From the NCBI GenBank assembly GCA_023423975.1, contig JAFAEO010000073.1, forward strand, positions 248,001-312,000: a DNA stretch of 64,000 bases, written 5' to 3'. The notes beneath the pieces are model-generated. The model did not search any database, was not told the DNA's origin, and was given only the letters and a program-made list of their open reading frames with translations. Source of the DNA: Pseudomonadota bacterium (GTDB lineage: Bacteria > Pseudomonadota > Gammaproteobacteria > Burkholderiales > Burkholderiaceae_B). Of the stretch, positions 25,343 through 31,850 are shown one piece after another. The position numbers were made by a program, and so were the translations under genes. Numbering within the stretch: position 1 is the first letter of the stretch; each line of letters starts with the position of its first letter.

Positions 25343-25597
25343 CTACCCCTTTGCATGCTGGTTTTGCTCGCGCCAGGCGACGGGGTCAGAAATGAACGGC
25401 TCAATAGTCTGCGCTTTCCAGCGATTGAACCGGTGAGAACGAATATCGGGGGACGGCATCCGGCCTTTGAAAAGCCAGTCCTTGATAGTGTTGGGAGAAA
25501 CGCCCATTGCCCAAGCAATGCGTTTGGCATCGTACAACGGGGGCGTTTGCTGGTTACCGAAGTCCGCTGCAGGTTGGGGAAATGTGGTTGTATTCAT
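25343..25597 (-). CDS. AlpA-like / excisionase-type DNA-binding protein (84 aa)
   Basis: PLYDAKRIAWAMGVSPNTIK, then WLFKGRMPSPDIRSHRFNRW reads as a winged MerR-like helix-turn-helix with the AlpA-family spacing. In P4-like elements AlpA-type proteins control integrase expression or excision. It is 2 bases upstream of the HTH_39 gene. The 163 bases 25598-25760 between it and the next gene carry its promoter and no gene. Confidence 0.65.
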   Translation of the reverse strand: MNTTTFPQPAADFGNQQTPPLYDAKRIAWAMGVSPNTIKDWLFKGRMPSPDIRSHRFNRWKAQTIEPFISDPVAWREQNQHAKG

Positions 25598-25760
25598 CGC
25601 TTATCGGTCCTTTACGGAGTTGTGATAAGCGAATTAAATACATTTTCGACAGCTAAAAATAGCCGGTGAAGTTAAGAAAACCTACCCCGCTAACCAGAAA
25701 AAATAGGGGGGTAGGTTCACAACGCAGAGATCGATTTTTTTAATGAAATCCGCGCCAAAT

Positions 25761-26534
25761 CTAGCGATCATCAGAGGTGGGGGTTTTTGGCGCACCGCCC
25801 GAAGGCTTCCAGTTTATCAATATCGCAATTCTATCCAGAGCTGACGCGCTCAACCCTGTGTTGTTATCTTCTAGCCATTTTTCAATATGCTGCTTTGGCG
25901 TCTTGCCAACAGTGCCTCGAGCGCCATTCTCGGTTAATTCTTGCCAGGCACGGAGCGCCATTACCAACTCCTTTGGCACCAACTCATTTTCGCCATCGGC
26001 AAGTGCTTCAAACGGCCTAAGTTGACTCTGTAAATCTTCGATCTGTCGCCGCAGATGAACGCTCTCCTGATCCATCGGAGGCACAGAAACAGGCTCGGGA
26101 ACTGGCCAAAATCTTCCTATACGCCCGAACCATTGTTTAAGCGTAGCCGCCATAAACCTAGGTGAATCATCATTTGATCCGTCCCCCTCAGTCCATAAAT
26201 CTGGTTTCAGATCTCCAAACTCTAGTGCCTCATCAAATATATACTGAGCAGTGGCCAGATCAACATTGTTATCATCGTTCCAATAATTGCTATTATCGAA
26301 CGGATCATCACCGATCAATAGTCGAGTGACGTGATATTTAGAATATGTTTTCACGGGCGCAATACGATGCCCCCAATCGGGGTAAAGCACATCACCCTTC
26401 TGTTGTGGATCTACAGCATCCGTCAATGCGATATTAAGCCCATGGCTACGCAGAAAAGCGTCTATTTCCGTTAGCTTAAAGCCATAACTATGGTAGTCAT
26501 CCACCGGGGGTTGACGATCAGAAAGGTATGTCAT
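25761..26534 (-). CDS. Hypothetical satellite/prophage protein (257 aa)
   Basis: Unrecognised two-part protein. The N-terminal half (about 1-130) looks globular (YHSYGFKLTEIDAFLRSHGL, YHVTRLLIGDDPFDN). After a coiled-coil stretch (SVHLRRQIEDLQSQLRPFEA) comes a C-terminal domain: ALRAWQELTENGARGTVGKT, PKQHIEKWLEDNNTGLSASA, LDRIAILINWKPSGGAPKTP. The C-terminal pattern recurs in proteins of prophages and integrative elements. Start at 26534 chosen because it overlaps the upstream gene by 17 bases; the longer frame would overlap it by 119. Confidence 0.65.
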   Translation of the reverse strand: MTYLSDRQPPVDDYHSYGFKLTEIDAFLRSHGLNIALTDAVDPQQKGDVLYPDWGHRIAPVKTYSKYHVTRLLIGDDPFDNSNYWNDDNNVDLATAQYIFDEALEFGDLKPDLWTEGDGSNDDSPRFMAATLKQWFGRIGRFWPVPEPVSVPPMDQESVHLRRQIEDLQSQLRPFEALADGENELVPKELVMALRAWQELTENGARGTVGKTPKQHIEKWLEDNNTGLSASALDRIAILINWKPSGGAPKTPTSDDR

Positions 26535-26799
26535 CGGACCAATTCCTTTCGAAGTCGCCGTTTCGGGCGGCATAATCCAAAAGACTTTGCGCTTTTTGCT
26601 GATTTTTTGCCCTGTTAACTCCATGGGTGGGCGCATAAAACGTAAATCCCGGGGCCTGCGCAGGGTTTGAGCGGAGCAACTGGCAAATCATAGCGGCAGC
26701 TTCACCGACCGTGCAGCCATCCGATTCAGAAATTTTCACAATCAGGTCGTGCAGGCTGATAAAGTCCCGCTGCTGCAAGCGTTCTTGTATTACTGACAT
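26518..26799 (-). CDS. Hypothetical protein (93 aa)
   Basis: Small protein beginning MSVIQERLQQRDFISLHDLI and ending NGDFERNWSDDIPF. The AAAMICQLLRSNP segment suggests a helical fold. No family recognised. It is the first gene of a two-gene leftward unit whose promoter lies in the divergent region 26800-27037. Confidence 0.6.
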   Translation of the reverse strand: MSVIQERLQQRDFISLHDLIVKISESDGCTVGEAAAMICQLLRSNPAQAPGFTFYAPTHGVNRAKNQQKAQSLLDYAARNGDFERNWSDDIPF

Positions 26800-27037
26800 A
26801 TAGCCTCGTCTAAAGCAATCTCGTCTCCGATAAAAGCCAGTACCAGCAGGTAGACGACGGCCTGTTTTCGCCCCGTCGGGCTAGGCACTGACGCAACAAT
26901 TATACTGTGATTATGTACAGCCTGCATCACTACACATACTCATAACTACTTATATATACTTACATATGCTATATTTGAGCGCAACAAAAAGCCTGTGTAT
27001 AGGCGCAATTTGAGATAAATAATGGGGTGGGGGCAGA
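26800..27037. promoter_or_regulatory. Divergent promoter region between replication/regulatory genes and cargo
   Basis: 238 bases. Near the left gene is a hairpin, CGACGGCC...CCCCGTCG (about 26857-26880). The middle is strongly AT-rich (TATACTGTGATTATGTACAG, TATATATACTTACATATGC), with several possible -10 boxes for each direction, and GGGGTGGGGGCAG precedes the cargo start at 27038. This is where the element changes from leftward life-cycle genes to the rightward cargo operon. Confidence 0.5.
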
Positions 27038-27448
27038 ATGAGAAAAGTAATCAGATACGCGGCCATTGCGGCTGTGATTGGGCTGGCCGGGTGTGCGGCA
27101 TCAGGCGTCAAAGTATCGGACGATCAGCTTTCCAGCCTGGTGAAAGGCCAAACCTCGCGCGCAGAAGTCCTGGCCAAATTTGGCAAGCCGACCACTCAAA
27201 TACGCAGCTCTGACGGCACCGCCACCGTTCTGTACAACTTTGCAGAATACCGCACCAGGCCGGCCACGTTCATTCCGATAGTTGGCATATTTGCCGGCGG
27301 CTCAGATATCCATACCAGTAGCGCCACATTCCGATTTGATGCGAATGACAGGCTGCTGGATTACACGACCGCACAAAGCGATATGGGTACTGGGATGGGC
27401 CGGGCTGCTGGGTCGATTGAACCGGTGCAGGATCAGCCACGGAAGTAG
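27038..27448 (+). CDS. Small lipoprotein, SmpA/BamE-like fold (136 aa)
   Basis: Signal peptide with lipobox IGLAGC (Cys about residue 19). The mature part VSDDQLSSLVKGQTSRAEVL, AKFGKPTTQIRSSDG resembles the SmpA/OmlA (BamE) repeat, in which GxTxxEVxxxFGxP is the landmark. It is predicted to sit in the outer or inner membrane facing the periplasm. First gene of the cargo operon; the next starts 10 bases later. Single-domain lipoproteins of this kind are common in mobile elements, with unknown roles. Confidence 0.75.
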   Translation: MRKVIRYAAIAAVIGLAGCAASGVKVSDDQLSSLVKGQTSRAEVLAKFGKPTTQIRSSDGTATVLYNFAEYRTRPATFIPIVGIFAGGSDIHTSSATFRFDANDRLLDYTTAQSDMGTGMGRAAGSIEPVQDQPRK

Positions 27449-27458
27449 GGATAATGAC

Positions 27459-28070
27459 ATGAATCTCGCGACTAAATATTTGATGTTGGTAGTGGGTTGC
27501 TCTTCGCTACCTGCTTTTGCCATCGAAGACATGGAGGTTGCGAAATGTGCAGCCGACACAAACGCAATAACACGACTAGAATGTTTCGATAAGCTTGCTT
27601 CGGCACATTCTTTAGCACCTAAAACTGTCGATACCACTACTCCCGACAAGGGCCGCTGGATAACATACTCAAAAATTGATCCGCTTAACGATAAAAACGA
27701 ATACTATGCGGCCATCCCTGCTTCCTCCGGGAAAGGTACCCATGGTGAGCCTGTTAGTCTTGTCCTGGCATGTATCGGCACCACTAGATATATGCATATT
27801 AATTGGCAGTCTTTTCTGGGCAGCGATAAAGTAAAAGTCACGTACAGATTTGGCAAAGACCCAGCGAAGACTGAGTTATGGGAGATTTCCAATGATAGCA
27901 AGGCGACCTTTTATCCGTGGTCTTTGCTGGGCATTCTCAAACAATTGGAGAAGACATCAACTTTCGCCGCTAGCCTAACCCCCTACAAGGAAAATGCAAT
28001 TACCGCCATCTTCGATATTTCTGGAGCGCATGAGGCTTTTAAAGATCTCCAAAAAAATTGCCAATGGTAG
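27459..28070 (+). CDS. TagO/VasI-like exported protein
   Basis: 203 residues with a signal peptide (about 1-20, MLVVGCSSLPAFA). KCAADTNAITRLECFDKLA near the start, then GRWITYSKIDPLNDKNEYYA, VTYRFGKDPAKTELWEI, DSKATFYPW and TPYKENAITAIFDISG are the ordered landmarks of the type VI secretion-associated TagO/VasI family. No type VI genes are in this window. TagO-like proteins also occur in prophages, apart from any secretion system. The start at 27459 is preferred because the ATG leads directly into a signal peptide; the longer frame overlaps the lipoprotein gene. Confidence 0.7.
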   Translation: MNLATKYLMLVVGCSSLPAFAIEDMEVAKCAADTNAITRLECFDKLASAHSLAPKTVDTTTPDKGRWITYSKIDPLNDKNEYYAAIPASSGKGTHGEPVSLVLACIGTTRYMHINWQSFLGSDKVKVTYRFGKDPAKTELWEISNDSKATFYPWSLLGILKQLEKTSTFAASLTPYKENAITAIFDISGAHEAFKDLQKNCQW

Positions 28071-28816
28071 AGACTTGGAAAACACCACCCTGGGACCTTA
28101 TAACGCTTCGTGATGCAGTTAAGCGTAGCCATAGCGAGGATATGGCCAGAAAAACATACCAATGCACCCAATCTCTGGCGACTCGACAAGACTACATGAA
28201 ATACCATTATTGGGAGGCGAAACGGCTGCTGGGCGATACCTTGAGCAACAGCGACAGCCTGACCGTCGCCGCAGAATATATTTTCGGCGTCACACCTGAA
28301 AAGTACCATGCATTTCATCACAAACGCATGCAGGTAGAAGCTAACCTGCTGGCATTACTCCAGTGTGTCCATGCCTCCTATGATCACCTCGGGCATGTTC
28401 TTTATTTCGCACTGAACTTCGACGCAAATCCAAACCAACGAGCCGACGAACATCGGATATCCATTCATCACGTTTCGAGCAAATTGCCTGCGGGCCCCTT
28501 GAAAGGCGCTGTCAATGCCCTGATTGCAGACAAAACAATGAAGCACGTTGCCGCCCTGGTCAATACGTCGAAACATCGCAATATTGTGCACACTCCAGTA
28601 GTGGTCGGTTGTTCAGATGATAAGCAACCACATGGCTTACGATTTAGCAGGTTCAAATACAGAGGTAAATGGTACCCGGATGAATGGGCAATGCCTTTTG
28701 TAAACACAGCGTTCGACACTTTCCAAGCCCACATGACATGCATTCGGATATTGCTACACGAACAATTGGAAATTCAACATCTCTGCAATCTCCGGCTTCC
28801 GCCCCCAAATCACTAA
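28064..28816 (+). CDS. Unrecognised cargo protein, possibly HEPN-like (250 aa)
   Basis: Soluble, mostly helical protein. ATG at 28064 overlaps the upstream stop (ATGGTAG), so it is translationally coupled. The middle part LLALLQCVHASYDHLGHVLY and MKHVAALVNTSKHRNIVHTP has an R-N-x-x-H segment after a helix, reminiscent of but one residue shorter than the HEPN Rx4-6H motif. No family is recognised with confidence. Coupling to a clearly HEPN-like downstream gene and its place in the cargo slot make a defence-type role worth testing. Confidence 0.6.
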   Translation: MVETWKTPPWDLITLRDAVKRSHSEDMARKTYQCTQSLATRQDYMKYHYWEAKRLLGDTLSNSDSLTVAAEYIFGVTPEKYHAFHHKRMQVEANLLALLQCVHASYDHLGHVLYFALNFDANPNQRADEHRISIHHVSSKLPAGPLKGAVNALIADKTMKHVAALVNTSKHRNIVHTPVVVGCSDDKQPHGLRFSRFKYRGKWYPDEWAMPFVNTAFDTFQAHMTCIRILLHEQLEIQHLCNLRLPPPNH

Positions 28817-28822
28817 AGCCAT

Positions 28823-29347
28823 ATGAATATTACCCAAGAACGAAACCACCCTAACCATTGGTTCAATCGTGCATCTAACCTTAGGGCCTCAGCTGGCGTG
28901 CTCTGGAAGGCTATGGAAAACGACAAAGGTCAGGGCTTCAGCCTGGCTGTCGCTTGCCTGCCTGTGTATCATATGCTTTGCGGTCTAGCATTGGAATTAA
29001 TAATGAAAGCTGTTTTGGTTCAGCGCAAGTCAGGTCAAAACATAAAGACCCACAATTTAAATAGGCTGGCCAATTTATTAAATACGCATCCGGACAAAAA
29101 AACCAAAGATCTATTAAATTTCTACGAAGATTCATTGGTGTGGGCAGGTAGGTATCCAATGCCAAACAACTGTACAGATGAAAAAATCATTTCTCACTGG
29201 GAACTTGCGTCACATGTGCTCACCTCTGAGGTCGATATAGGCTCAGTAGACACTCTGAAGCTTAGACGACAAAATGACGCTGATAGCTGGGAAAATTTCA
29301 TCGCGTTGTGGAGAAAATATGCTGACCTGTTCGATCACAACTCCTGA
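28823..29347 (+). CDS. HEPN-like protein (174 aa)
   Basis: The segment VACLPVYHMLCGLALELIMK, AVLVQRKSGQNIKTHNLNRL matches the HEPN pattern: two helices with A-x-E-x-x-x-K-A, then a conserved tHxLxxL. The catalytic Rx4-6H motif of HEPN RNases is not obvious, so it may be a non-catalytic or divergent member. It lies 6 bases after the 250-residue gene and closes the cargo operon. HEPN proteins are frequent parts of toxin-antitoxin, abortive-infection and other defence modules. Confidence 0.6.
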   Translation: MNITQERNHPNHWFNRASNLRASAGVLWKAMENDKGQGFSLAVACLPVYHMLCGLALELIMKAVLVQRKSGQNIKTHNLNRLANLLNTHPDKKTKDLLNFYEDSLVWAGRYPMPNNCTDEKIISHWELASHVLTSEVDIGSVDTLKLRRQNDADSWENFIALWRKYADLFDHNS

Positions 29348-29415
29348 AGGGTAGGTTCCGCAAAATTGTGGAAGCATAGGCAAACAGCAAATTCCAACAA
29401 CATTTTTCGCCACTC

Positions 29416-29506
29416 TACCATATACCTACTTATATGGTATTCCCGCTGAAAATACCATATGTCAAAAGCCGGTAGATTTTTAACGGATCTACCATATCAT
29501 ATGGTA
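29416..29506. promoter_or_regulatory. Cluster of TACCATAT palindromes (operator-like)
   Basis: Five half-sites in 91 bases: TACCATATA (29416-29424) with TATATGGTA (29431-29439); a single TACCATAT (29453-29460); and the perfect 17-base palindrome TACCATAT-C-ATATGGTA (29490-29506). A separate inverted pair, GGTAGAT/ATCTACC, is at 29471-29477 and 29487-29493. They lie between the HEPN-like gene and the convergent small HTH gene, not at an obvious promoter. That suggests a binding site for replication, partition or silencing. Confidence 0.55.
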
Positions 29507-29553
29507 TTTCCAAAAAATATCTCTGGCGCCGGCAGCTGGCGCGCAGGGTCTTC

Positions 29554-29772
29554 TTAAAGTTCAGGCGTCCCTTTTGGCGGCCGGACATACGTCTTATGCA
29601 ATCGGTCCAGCTCCAGCGTCAAATTCAGGTACCCTTCAACCCATAGCGGAATCTCCGTGGCTTCCATCATCCACCGGCTGGGTGTGCTCTTGTTCACGCC
29701 GGTCATGCGGCAGAAGTCGCTTTGCTTCCAGCCCAGGGCTTTGAGCTTTTCATTGAATTGTTCAGGGGTCAT
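29554..29772 (-). CDS. Small XRE-like helix-turn-helix protein (72 aa)
   Basis: MTPEQFNEKLKALGWKQSDF, CRMTGVNKSTPSRWM is a clean Cro/CI-type HTH, followed by EIPLWVEGYLNLTLELDRLH as in many small phage regulators. Upstream, in its own promoter region, are four ACGCATA-like words (29791, 29858, 29889 inverted, 29914), which could be its operators. It may control the integrase or replication functions next to it. Confidence 0.75.
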   Translation of the reverse strand: MTPEQFNEKLKALGWKQSDFCRMTGVNKSTPSRWMMEATEIPLWVEGYLNLTLELDRLHKTYVRPPKGTPEL

Positions 29773-29789
29773 ATTTTTTTATCCTTGGT

Positions 29790-30018
29790 TGCGCATACTG
29801 ATAATGATAATGATAGACATGAATATCTCAATATGCAATCATAAACATTGATTATTTACGCATACTTTACATAACGCTGATTATGCGAATGCGTATCTGT
29901 GGATAATTTTTCTACGCATAATGAGATACATAGCATTCATGCGGCTGTCCAGCCAGTCGCCAAAATGCGTAATTTTTGAACAGTGATTATTTTTGATCCT
30001 GGTAAAGGTTATCCACAG
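29790..30018. other. Candidate replication origin core: AT-rich stretch with two DnaA boxes
   Basis: Two perfect DnaA boxes: TGTGGATAA (29898-29906, inverted TTATCCACA) and TTATCCACA (30009-30017). The DNA from 29800 to 29880 is AT-rich (ATAATGATAATGATAG, ATAAACATTGATTATT), like a DNA-unwinding element. GTTACC/GTGTAAC iterons follow at once. Two perfect boxes this close together are unlikely by chance. No plasmid-like Rep gene lies beside it, so the helicase/primase at 20-23 kb would be the initiator. Confidence 0.6.
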
Positions 30019-30039
30019 GCCAGCCCCAGTACCCGCCAT

Positions 30040-30273
30040 GGCTGTTACCGCTGTTACCACACTGGTAACGCTTTTGGTAACGCGCAAACCCGCATGAATA
30101 GAGGCTGTTACCAGCGTTACCGGTGTTACCGCCAAAACATATGGGGTGCAGGTGAAAATCAGGCCGGGTTACACCAGTTACACCACACCATTGCGCTGGT
30201 GTAACCTCTAAAACCCGCATGGATAAAGGCGATTACACGAGTTACACCGGTTACACCAGAATAGATAGGGGTG
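30040..30273. repeat. Iteron module 2 (beside the integrase)
   Basis: Gene-free DNA with many GTTACC/GGTAAC words (about 30045-30130) and then GTTACACC/GTGTAAC words (about 30168-30262). Two copies of the 17-base word occur, CCCGCATGAATAGAGGC at 30089 and CCCGCATGGATAAAGGC at 30214, 125 bases apart. GGGGTGCAGG...AATCAGGC also occurs twice (about 30144 and 30270). The same words, in the same orientation and at almost the same spacing, form module 1 near 20.3 kb. Confidence 0.7.
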
Positions 30274-30283
30274 CAGGCACAAA

Positions 30284-31507
30284 TCAGGCAGATCGCCCCA
30301 CCGGCAGGGGTATGACCTTCTCCTGTTTGATGGCATCAAGATAGTCCGCCCACTCCTGCATCATCCGGGTACGCTGCGGCAGATATTCGGCGTAGTTGTA
30401 TGCAGCGCTGGTGTCGTCGCTGTCCTCAGAATGCGCCAGTTGGATTTCAATATGGTCATGGTTATATCCCTGCTCGTGCAGGATGGTGGAAGCCACGCCC
30501 CGGAAGCCGTGCCCGGTCATACGCCCCCGGTATCCCATCCGATATAAGGCATACAGAATGGTGTTATTGCTCATGTGCAGACCCTTGCCATAGGTGTCAG
30601 TCGGGAATATGTAGCCGCTACCGTTGTCATACCCTTTCATGGCCTCCAGTACCGCCAGCGCCTGGCGTGACAGCGGCACAATATGGGGGCGGTCCATCTT
30701 CATCCGTTCAGCCGGGATATTCCACCGCTTTGCTTGTTCGTCCAGTTCCTCCCACCGCGCGCGGATCAGCTCACCCGTCCGCACGAAGGTGTACGCCAAA
30801 AAGCGCATCGCCAGCACGGTGACCTCTGCCCCCTGGTATTGGTCAATGGCGCGCAGCAGCTGCGGCAACTCGCTGGCATGCACCCTGGGATAGTTGCGTT
30901 TCTTTCGTTTGGGCAGAATGTCGCGCGGCTGGATATCGGCCGCCGGGTTGGCTTTGATGAAATCATGGGTCACTGCATACCGCATAATCTGTTTGCAGGT
31001 CTGCAATGTCCGCTTTGCGATATCAGCGGCGCCCCGCTTCTCGATCTGCTGTACCAGATCCTTGAATCGGCCGGCCGTCAGATCAGTAAGGGGCACATCG
31101 CCTATGACCGGCAGCACGTCCGCCTCCAACCTAGTCCATACCTGATCGGCATATCGCTCAGTCAGACCCTGTTTCCAGTAGACATGCCATTTGGTGGCCA
31201 CTGCTTTGAATGTATTGGCATTGGCTGCATCCTGCGCCTGGCGCCGGGCCTTTTTGTCCTCGCCGGGATCTATGCCATCAAGTAGCAGTGCCCGGGCCTC
31301 GGCATGCCGCTCCCTGGCCTTACCCAATGTGATGGCCGGATAAACCCCGATGGCCAGAGTTTTACGTTTGCCAGAATACCGGTAGTTGTACCGCCAGTAC
31401 TTCCCCCCAGCTGCGGTAACGGACAGGTACAGGCCGCCCCCGTCTGTCAGTTTATAGTCTTTGTCTTTAGGCTTTGCGTGCTTGATTTCGGTGTCTTTTA
31501 GGGGCAT
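30284..31507 (-). CDS. Tyrosine recombinase / integrase, P4 type
   Basis: 407 residues from ATG at 31507 (MPLKDTEIKHAKPKDKDYKL). N-terminal DUF4102 arm-binding domain (GGLYLSVTAAGGKYWRYNYR), core-binding region and catalytic domain. The catalytic set includes the Arg in TFVRTGELIRARWEEL, H-x-x-R in TGHGFRGVASTILHE, and the Tyr region DTSAAYNYAEYLPQRTRMMQ. It should integrate and excise the element at tRNA-Ser, whose gene starts about 190 bases upstream. The GGCGGTAT repeats overlap its promoter, so binding may also repress the gene. Confidence 0.92.
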   Translation of the reverse strand: MPLKDTEIKHAKPKDKDYKLTDGGGLYLSVTAAGGKYWRYNYRYSGKRKTLAIGVYPAITLGKARERHAEARALLLDGIDPGEDKKARRQAQDAANANTFKAVATKWHVYWKQGLTERYADQVWTRLEADVLPVIGDVPLTDLTAGRFKDLVQQIEKRGAADIAKRTLQTCKQIMRYAVTHDFIKANPAADIQPRDILPKRKKRNYPRVHASELPQLLRAIDQYQGAEVTVLAMRFLAYTFVRTGELIRARWEELDEQAKRWNIPAERMKMDRPHIVPLSRQALAVLEAMKGYDNGSGYIFPTDTYGKGLHMSNNTILYALYRMGYRGRMTGHGFRGVASTILHEQGYNHDHIEIQLAHSEDSDDTSAAYNYAEYLPQRTRMMQEWADYLDAIKQEKVIPLPVGRSA

Positions 31508-31510
31508 TTT

Positions 31511-31610
31511 GGCGGTATATGAAATTGGCGGTATATGAAATTGGCGGTATATGGAGATACCGCCATTTATACCGCCATTTGGCGGCATCTGCAACCGTAC
31601 TCATACCGCC
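31511..31610. repeat. Integrase arm-type repeats, right end
   Basis: Six copies of one 8-base word. GGCGGTAT lies at 31511, 31527 and 31543 (16-base spacing), and the inverted ATACCGCC at 31557, 31569 and 31603. They overlap the integrase promoter and lie 90-190 bases from the tRNA attachment core. Two more copies are at the left end (17043-17062). Confidence 0.65.
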
Positions 31611-31630
31611 TTATACGACCAAGCAGGCAA

Positions 31631-31664
31631 TAAAAAACCCCGCAACTCATTGAATTTACGGGGT
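31631..31664 (-). terminator. Terminator downstream of tRNA-Ser
   Basis: On the minus strand: ACCCCGTAAATTC...GTTGCGGGGTTTTTTAT. The T run shows that it serves leftward transcripts, that is the tRNA. Arms and loop are nearly the same as the hairpins at 1432 and 9205. Confidence 0.75.
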
Positions 31665-31700
31665 ATTTAATACTTATACAGCACTTTACATACTTAATTT

Positions 31701-31788
31701 TGGCGGGTTGGGGGGGATTCGAACCCCCGATACGTTACCGTATACACGCTTTCCAAGCGTGCGCCTTCAGCCACTCGGCCACCGACCC
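31701..31788 (-). tRNA. tRNA-Ser (anticodon GGA)
   Basis: Minus-strand cloverleaf: acceptor GGGTCGG, TGGCCGAG D-arm start, anticodon stem-loop ACGCTTGGAAAGCGT with GGA, a long variable arm (TATACGG...CGTAT) as in serine tRNAs, T-arm GGGGGTTCGAATCCCCC, then CCAACCC-G-CCA with an encoded CCA. The acceptor stem has a C5-A68 mismatch; T at position 5 would pair. Its 3' end serves as the attachment site of the element to the left. Confidence 0.93.
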
Positions 31789-31850
31789 TGTCATCAAGAA
31801 CTTACTGCGGCCATTGCGTTTATTCAACAACCCGTTCTCAATTTAGCCTG

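Larger units (their letters stand above)
16968..31716 (-). mobile_element. P4-like integrative element (satellite-type) in tRNA-Ser
   Basis: About 14.7 kb bounded by TGGCGGTTGGGGGG (16968) and the 3' end of tRNA-Ser (31701-31716, TGGCGGGTTGGGGGGG). ATACCGCC words lie just inside both ends (17043-17062 and 31511-31610), as expected of integrase arm-binding sites. Contents: integrase, Toprim primase, DUF927 helicase, SSB-like protein, Rha regulator, AlpA-like HTH, antisense-RNA leader and a cargo operon. No capsid, terminase or tail genes are present, so it is not a self-sufficient phage. The left boundary is inferred from imperfect repeats. Confidence 0.7.

Noticed and set aside
29987..30220. 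77-codon minus-strand frame over iteron module 2
   Set aside because: Same reason: a reading of repeat DNA with DnaA box and iterons.
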